This document shows, piece by piece, positions 16,701 to 25,377 of a stretch of 64,000 nucleotides of DNA. Source of the stretch: Kibdelosporangium aridum (GTDB taxonomy: Bacteria > Actinomycetota > Actinomycetes > Mycobacteriales > Pseudonocardiaceae); assembly GCF_900176515.1 (NCBI RefSeq), contig NZ_FWXV01000002.1, positions 868,001-932,000 on the forward strand. Direction: 5' to 3'. Positions within the stretch are counted from its first letter, which is position 1. Each line of letters begins with the position of its first letter. The notes beneath the pieces were generated by a model that searched no databases, had not been told where the DNA came from, and worked only from the letters and a program-made list of their open reading frames with translations. The position numbers and the translations under genes are program-made.

Positions 16701-17561
16701 ATGACCCAGCCTGAACGCCGGTACGTGATCACCTTCGGCTGCCCGGACCGGACCGGTATCGTCGCGCGGATCTCCCAGTTCCTCGCGCACGCAGGTGGCT
16801 GGATCGTCGAGGCGGCGTACCACACCGACCAGGACACCGGGTGGTTCTTCACCCGCCAGGAAGTACTGGCCGACTCCTTGCCCTTCGGCATGGACGCACT
16901 CCGCGCGCAGTTCGCGGAGGTCGCCTCGGAACTCGGCGGCGAATGGACGGTGACGGACACCGGTGAGCGCCGCCGGGTCGTGATCCTGGTGTCGAAGGAA
17001 GGGCACTGCCTGTACGACCTGCTGGGCCGGGTGGCCTCCGGCGAGCTGGACGTCGACATCCCCGCAGTGATCGGCAACCACGCCTCACTGGCGGGGATCA
17101 CTCAAGCGCACGGTATCCCGTTCCACCACGTCGAGTTCCCGCGCGATGGGAAGGAAGCGGCTTTCGAGCAGGTTCGTTCACTGGTGGCCTCGCATGATCC
17201 ACACGCGATCGTGCTGGCGAGGTTCATGCAGATCCTGCCTGTGGAGCTGTGTGCGGAGTGGGCCGGGCGGGCACTGAACATCCACCACAGCTTCCTGCCG
17301 TCGTTCGTCGGCGCGAAGCCCTATCACCAGGCGCACCAACGAGGGGTGAAGCTCGTCGGTGCGACGTGCCACTACGTCACCGCGGAGTTGGACGCCGGTC
17401 CGATCGTGGAGCAGGACGTGATCCGCGTCGGGCACGCCGACAGCATCCCGGACATGGTCCGCAAGGGCCGCGACATCGAGAAGGTCGTACTGGCCCGAGG
17501 TCTGCGCTGGCACCTGGAGAACCGAGTCCTGGTGCACGGCAACAAGACCGTGGTGTTCTAG
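16701..17561 (+). CDS. purU: Formyltetrahydrofolate deformylase
   Basis: A 286-residue enzyme that hydrolyses 10-formyl-THF to THF and formate, balancing the one-carbon pool. An N-terminal ACT domain (YVITFGCPDRTGIVARISQ) precedes the formyl-hydrolase domain with VIGNHASL, FMQILPVELC, the catalytic Asn-His region NIHHSFLPSF, and GATCHYVTAELDAGPI carrying the active-site Asp. Length is normal. Start ATG 16701, with GAGGAGA upstream. It follows the isomerase gene by 15 bases and ends in a 4-base overlap with the convergent oxidoreductase gene. Confidence 0.95.
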   Translation: MTQPERRYVITFGCPDRTGIVARISQFLAHAGGWIVEAAYHTDQDTGWFFTRQEVLADSLPFGMDALRAQFAEVASELGGEWTVTDTGERRRVVILVSKEGHCLYDLLGRVASGELDVDIPAVIGNHASLAGITQAHGIPFHHVEFPRDGKEAAFEQVRSLVASHDPHAIVLARFMQILPVELCAEWAGRALNIHHSFLPSFVGAKPYHQAHQRGVKLVGATCHYVTAELDAGPIVEQDVIRVGHADSIPDMVRKGRDIEKVVLARGLRWHLENRVLVHGNKTVVF

Positions 17562-18556
17562 AGCGACACGATCATCTTGCCGGTGTTCTTGCCGGACAAC
17601 ATGTCCATGAAGGCCTCGGGCGCGTTCTCGATGCCTTCGACGATCGTCTCGGCGTACTTGAGCTGACCGGTCCGGACCCATTCCCCGGCCTCTGCGATGA
17701 AGTCGCGCATCCGGTCGTAGTGGTCGCTGACGATGTACCCCTGCAACCGCAGCCGCCACCCGACGACCTTGCCGAGGTTGCGCGGCCCCGGCGGCGCCGA
17801 AGTCGAGTTGTACTGGGAAATCGCGCCACACATGGCAACGCGCCCGTACCGGTTCATCGCGCCGATCGCGGCTTCGAGATGATCACCGCCGACGTTGTCG
17901 AAGTACAGGTCGACACCGTCCGGCGCGGCCGCGCGCAGCTGGTCGGCGACGGGCCCGTCCTTGTAGTTGAAGGCCTCGTCGAAACCGAGTTCTTCCTTGA
18001 GGTACCGGACTTTCTCCGCCGAACCGGCCGAGCCGATCACCCGGGCCGCGCCGCGCAGCCGGGCGATTTGACCGGCTGCCGAACCGACCGCACCGGCCGC
18101 GCCCGAAACGAAGACATGGTCGCCGGGCTTCAACGAAGCGATGTCGACCACGCCGACGTACGCGGTCAGCCCTGTCATGCCAAGGATGCCGACGTAAGCA
18201 CTGAGCGGCGCGACCGACGGGTCGACCTTCCGGGCTTGAGCGGTGTCCACCACCGCGTATTCGCGCCAGCCCAAGTTGTGCAGCACGAAATCGCCGGGTT
18301 CAAATCCGTCTACTGTGGACTTCAGGACCGAACCGACGGCGCCGCCCCACATGACCTCGCCGACGCGGTACGACTCCGCATAGGACTTCGCTTCGCTCAT
18401 CCGGCCACGCATGTACGGATCCACACTGAGCACGACGTTGCGGACAAGTACCTGCCCTTGCTCCGGCTCAGGCACCTCGACCGAGGCGATCTCGAAGTCC
18501 GACGGCTTTGGTTCACCCACCGGCCTGGCGGCCAGCCGGATCTCACGTCCGATCAT
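17558..18556 (-). CDS. NADP-dependent oxidoreductase, MDR superfamily (CurA/leukotriene reductase-like)
   Basis: A 332-residue zinc-independent medium-chain reductase. The N-terminal block REIRLAARPVGEPKPSDF and LSVDPYMRGRM are hallmarks of the prostaglandin/curcumin reductase branch. The NADP loop is VFVSGAAGAVGSAAGQIA, followed by DLYFDNVGGDHLEAA. It reduces alkenal or alkenone double bonds in characterised members; the physiological substrate is not evident. Start ATG 18556 overlaps the stop of the upstream FAH gene (ATGA), so the two are translated together. Confidence 0.92.
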   Translation of the reverse strand: MIGREIRLAARPVGEPKPSDFEIASVEVPEPEQGQVLVRNVVLSVDPYMRGRMSEAKSYAESYRVGEVMWGGAVGSVLKSTVDGFEPGDFVLHNLGWREYAVVDTAQARKVDPSVAPLSAYVGILGMTGLTAYVGVVDIASLKPGDHVFVSGAAGAVGSAAGQIARLRGAARVIGSAGSAEKVRYLKEELGFDEAFNYKDGPVADQLRAAAPDGVDLYFDNVGGDHLEAAIGAMNRYGRVAMCGAISQYNSTSAPPGPRNLGKVVGWRLRLQGYIVSDHYDRMRDFIAEAGEWVRTGQLKYAETIVEGIENAPEAFMDMLSGKNTGKMIVSL

Positions 18557-19434
18557 GACTCCACGCTATCCAGCCACTCCCGCGTGCGCAGTACGGTGTT
18601 GGTGAGGCTGCCCACGTTCGCGATCCTGATCTCCACGGTGTCGCCCGGCTTGAGGTCGAAATCCAGATCCGGCACGATCCCGGTGCCCGTCGACAGCACC
18701 ACACCGTCCGGGAACCGCAGGAAAGACGTCAAATACGGCACAAGCCCCTCGGCCGGGCGGTGGAAGGACGCGGTCGACGTGTGTCCCTCGAACACGACCT
18801 CTCCCGCGCGGTGCACCCACATCCCGATGTCCAGGGCTTCGATGTCGGTCAGCCACGCGGGCACGATCCCCGCCGACACCGAGCAACTGCCCGCGTAGAT
18901 CTTGGCCTGTGGCAGGTACAGCGGGTTGTCACCTTCGATCGACCGCGAGCTGACGTCGTTGACCACGACATATCCGGCGATTTCACCGAACGCGTTGATC
19001 ACGAGACCGAGCTCCGGTTCGGGCACGTTGACTGTCGAGTCCTCGCGCACCGAGATCGGCTCGCCGTCGGTCACCACTCGCCATGCCGGTGCCTTGAAGA
19101 ACAACTCCGGGCGTTCGGCCTGGTAGATACGGTCGTAGACGGTCGGTTCGGTGGTCTCCTCGACCCGCGCGTCGCGGGAGCGCTCGTAGGTCACGCCCGC
19201 GGCCCAGACCTCCATCAGACCGTCCAGCGGGGCGAGCATCCGGACACTGTCGGCGGGGATCTCCGAGCTCGCCTGCGCCACCATCGCGCGCATGTCCTCA
19301 AGCCGGACCCGCAGCAGGTCCGCGATCCGCCACTCGCCCGGCAGGCGTCTGACGACCTCGCCCTCGTTCAGTCCGATGTGGACATGACCGGCCGAATCGG
19401 CGAACCTGACCACGCGGGTGCGAATGTTCTCCAC
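18553..19434 (-). CDS. Fumarylacetoacetate hydrolase family protein
   Basis: A 293-residue FAH-fold protein. The metal-binding acidic cluster is seen in NVPEPELGLVIN and in VVVNDVSSRSIEGDN, followed by LPQAKIYAGSCSVSAG and TGTGIVPDLDFDLKPGD, the usual C-terminal block. Members act as hydratases, decarboxylases or C-C hydrolases on ring-cleavage or sugar-acid products; the substrate is not evident. Start GTG 19434 is chosen from where similarity begins; the longer frame extends into the promoter region of the divergent LOG gene. It is coupled to the following MDR reductase. Confidence 0.85.
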   Translation of the reverse strand: MENIRTRVVRFADSAGHVHIGLNEGEVVRRLPGEWRIADLLRVRLEDMRAMVAQASSEIPADSVRMLAPLDGLMEVWAAGVTYERSRDARVEETTEPTVYDRIYQAERPELFFKAPAWRVVTDGEPISVREDSTVNVPEPELGLVINAFGEIAGYVVVNDVSSRSIEGDNPLYLPQAKIYAGSCSVSAGIVPAWLTDIEALDIGMWVHRAGEVVFEGHTSTASFHRPAEGLVPYLTSFLRFPDGVVLSTGTGIVPDLDFDLKPGDTVEIRIANVGSLTNTVLRTREWLDSVES

Positions 19435-19537
19435 CTCGCGAGGGTAACGTGAAACTTTCCCGCGGCACCCGGTCGCGATCAGCACGGAGTTCAAGAACGT
19501 GACCATGTTCTGCGAGCGGCCGAAGTAAGCTGCCGCA

Positions 19538-20638
19538 ATGCGGACCGAGATCACCGACCTCACGGCGTTGCGCGAGCACCGCACGGCCGGTCATGACCTG
19601 CGCGATGTCGTGCTCGTCGGGCTGGATCTGACCGGCGAGGACGATCTGCTCCGTACCGCTTTGGACGGCGCGGTACTGCTCGGGTGCGAGCTGTCGAGCA
19701 AGACGCGACGGCAGGCCGAAGCGGCCGGGGCGTTGATCTTCCCGGCCATTCCCGACCTGCCGTATCAGGTCTACCGGACCACGCTGTACACCCCGGCCGA
19801 GCTGTTCGCCGGGTTCGACCCGGCCCGCCCGGAGTCCTATGCGAACACTCCGGACGCACGGATCTACCAGCACAGCCAGGAACAGGGCCGGACACCCGAT
19901 CCCTTGCACGCCTTGGCAGAGCGGTTGCACGACCACTCCATCACCTCGGCGCTCGGCGAAACGCTGGCGGCGCACCGGAACCCTGCCGTCGCGGTGATGG
20001 GCGGGCACGCGCTGACCCGTGACTCAGCGGGTTACCTCGCCGCGATGCGGCTAGGCGCCGCGCTGGGTCGTGCTGGCTTCACTGTGCTGACCGGTGGTGG
20101 GCCCGGGGCCATGGAGGCGGTGCCCTACGGCGTGCGCATGCCGGACCACATCGACGAGCTGCACGCCGAGCTGGCCAAAGCCCCACGGTTCGGCGAGGGC
20201 GCCACGGCGATCGGTCAGTGGCTCGCCGCCGGACTCGCCTGCGAGCTACCCGATTCGACGCCGCTGACGATCGGCATCCCGACCTGGTTCTACGGCCATG
20301 AACCGCCCAACCCCGCGTGCCACTGGCATGCCAAGTACTTCGCGAACTCGGTGCGTGAAGACGGTCTGCTGACCGTGGCGACGGGCGGAGTCGTGTACAC
20401 GCCGGGCAGCGCGGGCACGGTCCAAGAGGTTTTCCAGGACTACACGCAGAACCACTACAAGTCCGTCGGCCCGGCCGCGCCCATGGTGTTCCTGGACAAG
20501 GGCTTCTGGACCACCGACGTGCCCGCCGCGCCACTGGTCCAGCAACTGGCGCGCGGGCGGGACGCCGAACAGTGGATCCTCGTCACCGACGACGTCGACG
20601 AAGCCGTGGCGCTGCTGCAGAAGTACTCAGCGGCCTAG
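19538..20638 (+). CDS. LOG-family Rossmann protein (lysine-decarboxylase-like)
   Basis: A 366-residue protein. The C-terminal two thirds is a LOG-like fold with AVMGGHALTRDSAGY, the nucleotide-recognition block LTGGGPGAMEAVPYG and a diverged PGSAGTVQEVFQDY in place of the usual PGGxGTxxE. LOG enzymes release cytokinin-like bases from nucleotides, but many bacterial homologues are uncharacterised. The N-terminal 120 residues (VVLVGLDLTGEDDLL) are an extra domain. Start ATG 19538, divergent from the FAH gene. The gene ends in a 12-base overlap with the convergent YbaK gene. Confidence 0.85.
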   Translation: MRTEITDLTALREHRTAGHDLRDVVLVGLDLTGEDDLLRTALDGAVLLGCELSSKTRRQAEAAGALIFPAIPDLPYQVYRTTLYTPAELFAGFDPARPESYANTPDARIYQHSQEQGRTPDPLHALAERLHDHSITSALGETLAAHRNPAVAVMGGHALTRDSAGYLAAMRLGAALGRAGFTVLTGGGPGAMEAVPYGVRMPDHIDELHAELAKAPRFGEGATAIGQWLAAGLACELPDSTPLTIGIPTWFYGHEPPNPACHWHAKYFANSVREDGLLTVATGGVVYTPGSAGTVQEVFQDYTQNHYKSVGPAAPMVFLDKGFWTTDVPAAPLVQQLARGRDAEQWILVTDDVDEAVALLQKYSAA

Positions 20639-21175
20639 GTCTTCGACCACCTCGGCGCCGGGGAGCTTCACGAGCACCTCGCCAGGGATGAGGATCTTGC
20701 TGCCCCGGATCCCGCTGCCGATCACGAGTTCCGGCGCTGCCGCGACGGCCGCGTCGATCAGCAATGGCCAGCCGTCCGGCAGTCCAAGTGGCGTGATGCC
20801 GCCGTACTCCATGCCGGTCAGCTCTACCGCGGTGTCCATCGGCGCGAACGACGCTTTGCGCACGTCCAGCCTGCGCCGGACCACTCCGTTGACATCCGCG
20901 CGGGTCGTCGCGAGCACGAGGCACGCGGCGAAACGCTCCTCACCTGCGCGCTTGCCTGCGACGACGACACAGTTCGCGGACGCTTCCATCGACGAGCCGT
21001 AGGCCTCACAGAACTGTGCGGTGTCAGCGAGTTCCGGGTCGATCTGCACAACCCCGACGCGGGCAGCATCGCTCGGGTCGAGGGCAGCGAGCGCGGTGGC
21101 GACGGGCGCGGCAAGCAGGTCGGTCCGGTCAGTGGCGTCCGCTACCTGCAACGAGCCCGCGATTGTCCAAGTCAT
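20627..21175 (-). CDS. YbaK/prolyl-tRNA deacylase-like protein
   Basis: A 182-residue protein of the YbaK/ProX editing-domain family, which removes mischarged amino acids from tRNA in trans. Visible blocks: VVVAGKRAGEERFAACLVLATTRADVN with the invariant-type Lys, and ELTGMEYGGITPLGLP, the conserved glycine loop. The N-terminal 50 residues are a family extension. It precedes nothing on its strand except the convergent LOG gene. Start ATG 21175 overlaps the stop of the upstream hydrolase by four bases (ATGA). Confidence 0.88.
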   Translation of the reverse strand: MTWTIAGSLQVADATDRTDLLAAPVATALAALDPSDAARVGVVQIDPELADTAQFCEAYGSSMEASANCVVVAGKRAGEERFAACLVLATTRADVNGVVRRRLDVRKASFAPMDTAVELTGMEYGGITPLGLPDGWPLLIDAAVAAAPELVIGSGIRGSKILIPGEVLVKLPGAEVVEDLGR

Positions 21176-21876
21176 GCCCGCCAGGCTACTTGCAGCAGGC
21201 TACGTACCTGAGCCCGGTGAGTGATCAACGGCGCCTTCGATTCGAACACCTCGAGCTGCCCTTTGGCGAACGCGGACGCGACTTGCTCGGCGATCTCGGC
21301 CGGGTGCAGCGGGTCGCCGACCGCGCTGATGACCAGGGTCGGCGCGGTGACCTGGCGCAGCGCTTCCCGGTCTGCGATGGGGAACTGACCAGCGAGCTCG
21401 TCGATGGCCGTGGTCAGCCTGCGCATCGCTTTGGCGCGCGCTTGCACGTAGTCGCCGAGTGCGTAACCGGTCGGCAAAGTCTTGACGATCTCGTCCTCGC
21501 TGGTCTGCTTGCGCAGCACCGCTTGCACTTCGGCCGAGCGTGGCTGGTCGAGCACGGCGGGCAGCAGCAAGGCGATCCGGTCGAACCGGTCAGGGTCCTC
21601 AGCCGCGATCCTGGTCAGCACGGCCGCGCCGAGCGAAACGCCGATGGCCTTCTGGGCCTTCACCTCGTCGGCGATTCTGGCGACGTCCGCGGCGATGGTT
21701 TCGTAGCGCCAATAGCCTTCTGGTGCGTCCGGCTCGTCGCCGTGCGACGGCAACGTGACCACGACACGGGTTCCGGGCAGGCCGGATGCCGGGATCCGCG
21801 CTTCCCCTGGCGTAGCGCCAAGACCTGGGACGACGATCGTGACCGGGTCACCCGATCCGTAGGCCTGCCAGCTCAC
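21172..21876 (-). CDS. Alpha/beta hydrolase (small)
   Basis: About 234 residues. The fold is marked by TIVVPGLGATPGEARIP after strand 3, the nucleophile elbow AIGVSLGAAVL (Ser within GVSLGA), the late acid in VISAVGDPLHP and a C-terminal His in PLITHRAQV. The substrate is unknown. GTG 21876 overlaps the DUF2516 stop as GTGA; the preceding GTG codon is equally in frame. It is the middle gene of a three-gene coupled set, DUF2516 - hydrolase - YbaK. Confidence 0.82.
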   Translation of the reverse strand: MSWQAYGSGDPVTIVVPGLGATPGEARIPASGLPGTRVVVTLPSHGDEPDAPEGYWRYETIAADVARIADEVKAQKAIGVSLGAAVLTRIAAEDPDRFDRIALLLPAVLDQPRSAEVQAVLRKQTSEDEIVKTLPTGYALGDYVQARAKAMRRLTTAIDELAGQFPIADREALRQVTAPTLVISAVGDPLHPAEIAEQVASAFAKGQLEVFESKAPLITHRAQVRSLLQVAWRA

Positions 21877-22166
21877 CACCGGTTGCCGCGCTGGACCTCG
21901 ATCAGCCTCGGCCGCACATCCACGATGTAGACCAGGACGGCGACAAGCCCGGCGATCCAGAAGATCATGGTGAAGTTGGCGAACGAGAACAGCGCCAGGG
22001 CCACCGCGCCACCGCCGGTGATGCCCAGCCATGCCGGCTTCGTCATCCGGTCGATCGCCGTGAACGCGTCCGCACGCTGGAGCAAGGCGTGCACGAACGC
22101 GAACACACCCACCGGGATCGCAGCCCAGTTGATGGCCGTCACGATGTAATAGGCGAACGTCGGCAC
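21873..22166 (-). CDS. DUF2516 family membrane protein
   Basis: A 97-residue integral membrane protein with three predicted helices: AINWAAIPVGVFAFVHALL, AWLGITGGGAVALALFSF, and MIFWIAGLVAVLVYIVDVRP. It matches the small actinobacterial DUF2516 family, which tends to lie near the HbhA-like gene (as does the small membrane protein Rv0476). The function is unknown. Start ATG 22166. Confidence 0.88.
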   Translation of the reverse strand: MPTFAYYIVTAINWAAIPVGVFAFVHALLQRADAFTAIDRMTKPAWLGITGGGAVALALFSFANFTMIFWIAGLVAVLVYIVDVRPRLIEVQRGNRW

Positions 22167-22258
22167 ATCCTCAGACTACGTTGCCGCGTGAGGCTATGAC
22201 CACATGGTCAAGACTTCGCAAAGTCCGACTGGATTTCCGCTGAATGAAATTGCCCAGG

Positions 22259-23401
22259 TCAGGCCAGGGGCCAGCGGTACCCGCCGGTCGGCTCGTCGAG
22301 CCAGAGTTCCTGGCGTTCGCCATCGATCGAGACGCCGAACCGGGCCCGTCGCGGCTCGCCGAGGGTCCGCCACAGCTCATACGCGGCCTCAACCTCGTCC
22401 CATAGCCTGCGTGGACCGGATTGCACGACGAAGTCGGTCTCGTGCCGCGCCCACGAGCCGTCCGGGTGTGTCATCAGCACGCACCGCGACGCACCGGCGG
22501 CATGCACATCGGGTAACTCCAAGCCCGCGAAGAACTCGAACGGGCTCGTCGGGCTGATCACACCGGCAGGCAACGTTGTCGACCGCGTGCTGCCTGGGGC
22601 GTCCATCTCCGGCCACGACACCTCATGGGCTTGCGGCGCTCGCAGCGGCATGAAACGGCCATCGTCAGCAAGCACTCTGCCTTCCCCTGTCGCCCCTTCG
22701 CCCGCGGTGATGCGCAGCAGCCCTGCACCGAGCGGACGACTGAGCGTGGTCACCACGACGCCGCCGGGACGGGTTTGCTCAAGCCACGCGAGCGGGATCC
22801 GCGGGACCGCACACGTGCAGAGGACGCGGTCGTAGGGCGCGCCTCGCGGGTAGCCCTTGACACCGTCCATCACCGCGCAAGTCGGCCGAAGACCGCACTC
22901 GGCGAGGTGCCGTTCCGCCGGGCCGGCGAGCGACTCGTCGATGTCTATTGTGGACACTCGGTCGTCGCCGAGGCGGACGCTGAGCAGCGCCGCGTTGTAG
23001 CCGGTGCCCGTACCCACTTCGAGAACCCGGTGATGCTCCTTGACCAGCAAGGCTTCCAGCATCACGGCCATGATGGTCGGCATGCTGGACGAGCAGGTCG
23101 GCGCACCGCGCACAGGGCCGTTGCTGCGGGCGGTCTCCCAGCGCGAACTGTCGCCGTCGAGCTGCGTGACGAGCACACGGTCGGCGTAGATCTGAGTCAG
23201 CCAGTCCTCGTCGCCCTCCTCGACCGCCTCCCAACGACCGGCTCGCTGCTGGAAGTAGCGCGGCAGGAAAGCGTGCCTCGGGACAGCAAGGAAGGCGTCC
23301 CGCCAAGTCGGATCGGTGAGTGTGCCGTTGCGAACGAGCGCGCGGACAAGCCGGCTCCGCAGTCGTGCCGCGGTGCCTTCCACATCCGCTTTCACGCTCA
23401 C
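22259..23401 (-). CDS. Protein-L-isoaspartate methyltransferase-like protein
   Basis: A 380-residue protein. The N-terminal region VPRHAFLPRYF and the SAM site VLEVGTGTGYNAALLSVRLG (about residues 125-144) are those of the PCMT family. The C-terminal 150 residues (FMPLRAPQAHEVSWPEM, FEFFAGLELPDVHAAG, DLWDEVEAAYELW-like block) match methyltransferases that accompany actinobacterial ribosomal-peptide maturation systems. No ATP-grasp enzyme or precursor peptide is seen nearby, so it is either an orphan member or a housekeeping repair enzyme. Start GTG 23401; it diverges from the XRE gene. Confidence 0.8.
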   Translation of the reverse strand: MSVKADVEGTAARLRSRLVRALVRNGTLTDPTWRDAFLAVPRHAFLPRYFQQRAGRWEAVEEGDEDWLTQIYADRVLVTQLDGDSSRWETARSNGPVRGAPTCSSSMPTIMAVMLEALLVKEHHRVLEVGTGTGYNAALLSVRLGDDRVSTIDIDESLAGPAERHLAECGLRPTCAVMDGVKGYPRGAPYDRVLCTCAVPRIPLAWLEQTRPGGVVVTTLSRPLGAGLLRITAGEGATGEGRVLADDGRFMPLRAPQAHEVSWPEMDAPGSTRSTTLPAGVISPTSPFEFFAGLELPDVHAAGASRCVLMTHPDGSWARHETDFVVQSGPRRLWDEVEAAYELWRTLGEPRRARFGVSIDGERQELWLDEPTGGYRWPLA

Positions 23402-23514
23402 CGCCCATCACTCTAGCCCGATGTGACCGACCCCACCGAGGATGTGCAAGCACCCCGCTTGCAATAGCTAGCACTCCGGCCTACCGTGGAACATGTCGAG
23501 AGGAGATGACCACG

Positions 23515-23955
23515 GTGACAGACGAACACCAGTCGCCGATGGACAAGGTCGCCGATCTCGGCCGGGACATCGGCGAGTACATCCGCCAGCAGCGCAGCAA
23601 CGCGAAGATCTCGTTGCGCCAGCTGTCCAAGCTCGCCGGGGTGTCGAACCCGTACCTGAGCCAGATCGAGCGGGGCCTGCGCAAGCCGAGCGCGGAGATC
23701 CTGCAGCAGATCGCCAAAGGCCTGCGGATCTCGGCCGAGGCGCTGTACGTGCAGGCCGGGATTCTCGACCTGCCGACCGGCGGCCCGGTCGCCGACGCGA
23801 TCAGGGCCGACCAAGAACTGAATGAGCGTCAAAAGCAAGTGCTGCTGGACGTCTACGAGTCCTTCCGCAAGGAGAACGCGGCCCAGCGATCAACAGCACT
23901 TGGGTCCACAGTGGATAAGTCCGATGTGGACAACACGAAACCCACTGAGGAGTGA
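23515..23955 (+). CDS. XRE-family transcriptional regulator
   Basis: About 146 residues with a classic Cro/CI helix-turn-helix: IRQQRSNAKISLRQLSKLAG, VSNPYLSQIERG and SAEILQQIAKGL. The C-terminus is acidic and polar. Paralleling Rv0474-Rv0475, it immediately precedes an HbhA-like gene and probably controls it. GTG 23515 is preferred because AGGAG sits nine bases upstream; ATG 23506 is in frame but directly abuts that purine stretch. The stop lies five bases before the next start, which uses the GAGGAG spanning its last codons. Confidence 0.88.
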   Translation: MTDEHQSPMDKVADLGRDIGEYIRQQRSNAKISLRQLSKLAGVSNPYLSQIERGLRKPSAEILQQIAKGLRISAEALYVQAGILDLPTGGPVADAIRADQELNERQKQVLLDVYESFRKENAAQRSTALGSTVDKSDVDNTKPTEE

Positions 23956-23960
23956 TTGAC

Positions 23961-24623
23961 ATGACCCGTCCGAACGCTGAGGACGTGCGCAAGGCCGTCG
24001 AGCCCGTCCGCACCTCGCTGCTCGCCGCCGTCGGCGCAGGCGACCTGGTCGCCAAGACCGTGATCGAGGCCGTCGGCAAGGCCCGCTCGGGTGCCGAGAC
24101 CGCTGCCGAGCAGGCCAAGGAGGCCGTGCAGAACGTGCCGTCCGACGTCAGCACGCTGCGCTCGAAGCTGGATCCAGCCGAGCTGCGCAAGGCGATCGAG
24201 GAGTACACCGAGGCCGCGGTGAACCTGTACAAGAAGCTGGCCGAGCAGGGCGAGGAGGCCGTGGAGAAGTTCCGCGCCCAGCCGCAGGTGAAGAAGGTCG
24301 TCGACCAGCTGGAAGACGCCATCGCCCAGGCGCAGGCCCGCGCAGGTGACGTGGCGACCGACGCCCGCGAGCTGGCCGAGGACGTCCTCGCCAAGGTGAC
24401 CCGCAAGACCCGCTCGGTCGGCGAGAAGGCCGCCCGCGACGTCAAGAAGTTCGCCGACGAGACCGCCGAGGCCGTCGAGGACCTGGGTGACGACGTCGCC
24501 CACGAGGTCCGCAGCACGACCCGCAAGGTCGCCAACCGCACCGCCCCGGCCCGCAAGCCGGCCGCGACGCGCACCACGACGACCACGAAGGCCAACGCCG
24601 CCAGCAAGACCACTCAGAAGTGA
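23961..24623 (+). CDS. HbhA-like helical, lysine-rich-tail protein
   Basis: A 220-residue, almost wholly helical protein: a long coiled-coil region (about 10-175) of Glu/Lys/Ala heptads such as SKLDPAELRKAIEEYTEA and ADETAEAVEDLGDDVAHEV, then a basic Ala/Lys/Thr-rich tail (APARKPAATRTTTTTK). This is the layout of the heparin-binding hemagglutinin family, whose tail binds polyanions and whose coil associates with membranes or lipid bodies. Start ATG 23961 has GAGGAG eight bases upstream. It is followed by a strong terminator, so the XRE-HbhA pair ends here. Confidence 0.85.
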   Translation: MTRPNAEDVRKAVEPVRTSLLAAVGAGDLVAKTVIEAVGKARSGAETAAEQAKEAVQNVPSDVSTLRSKLDPAELRKAIEEYTEAAVNLYKKLAEQGEEAVEKFRAQPQVKKVVDQLEDAIAQAQARAGDVATDARELAEDVLAKVTRKTRSVGEKAARDVKKFADETAEAVEDLGDDVAHEVRSTTRKVANRTAPARKPAATRTTTTTKANAASKTTQK

Positions 24624-24654
24624 CTCTGGCTCAGAACTGAGCCATAGCGGCAAG

Positions 24655-24683
24655 AAAGCCCCGGCCAACAAGGCCGGGGCTTT
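24655..24683 (+). terminator. Strong terminator after the HbhA-like gene
   Basis: AAAGCCCCGGCC (24655-24666) and GGCCGGGGCTTT (24672-24683) form a perfect 12-bp stem with a 5-base AACAA loop and A/T ends, so it can work in both directions. A second perfect hairpin, TGGCTCAG/CTGAGCCA (24627-24644), lies just upstream, directly after the stop codon. Confidence 0.9.
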
Positions 24684-24721
24684 CGCACGTCAAGGCACCA
24701 GTGCCCGCGAAGACCCTCAGT

Positions 24722-25366
24722 TCAGGCGGGCAGTTTGGTCGCGGCCAGCCCAGCCCGCACCCACTCCGCGACCTCGCGGGCGGTCTCTTCGACGGGCTTG
24801 TGGGTTGTGTCGAGCAGGCGCATCGGCGGCTTCATGTTCGCTGCCTCGCGTCGCACCCAGTCGTTGAACTCGAGCATCTCGTCGATGCGGGGCTCGTCCC
24901 ACTCGCGCCAGGCAGGCCGCGCGCGCAAACGCTCGCGCATCACCAACCGGTCGCACGTGAGCGCGAGGTAGTGGATGTCGCCGATCAGTGGCCGTTCAGG
25001 GATCTCCTCGAACTGCACGGGCACGACTGTTCCGCACAACACGACTGGTCGTCCGCTCTGGTGGATCATGCCCACCATCCGCAGCCATGTTGATCGGAAC
25101 AGCTGGAAGTCGTTGTGCGGGTCGCGCAGGCCTGCCGTCCACAGGACGTCTTGTTCCAGCACGACCACTTGGTCACCGAGCAGGCTGGTCAGCAGACGGC
25201 TGACCGTCGACTTCCCTGTCCCGCTCGGGCCCGTCAAGGCGAACATCGGCAACCGCAGGAACGGCTGCCGATGACCGCATTCCGCACAGACCAGCACAGC
25301 CTCGTCGGCCAGGACCACGGGCACGTCCATCCGCGCGCCGCAGCCCATGCAGATCTTCAGGTCCAC
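24722..25366 (-). CDS. Zinc-ribbon plus P-loop nucleotide kinase-like protein
   Basis: A 214-residue protein. An N-terminal zinc ribbon (CMGCGARMDVP ... CAECGHRQPF) is followed by a P-loop fold: Walker A LTGPSGTGKSTVSRLL, a hydrophobic strand ending VVLCGTVVP, and an arginine-rich lid RERLRARPAW. It resembles small kinases of the uridine/adenylate kinase type, but the substrate is unknown. Start GTG 25366. It precedes nothing on its strand; the terminator of the HbhA-like gene faces it and can serve both. Confidence 0.8.
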   Translation of the reverse strand: MDLKICMGCGARMDVPVVLADEAVLVCAECGHRQPFLRLPMFALTGPSGTGKSTVSRLLTSLLGDQVVVLEQDVLWTAGLRDPHNDFQLFRSTWLRMVGMIHQSGRPVVLCGTVVPVQFEEIPERPLIGDIHYLALTCDRLVMRERLRARPAWREWDEPRIDEMLEFNDWVRREAANMKPPMRLLDTTHKPVEETAREVAEWVRAGLAATKLPA

Positions 25367-25377
25367 TGGCGACTTGA

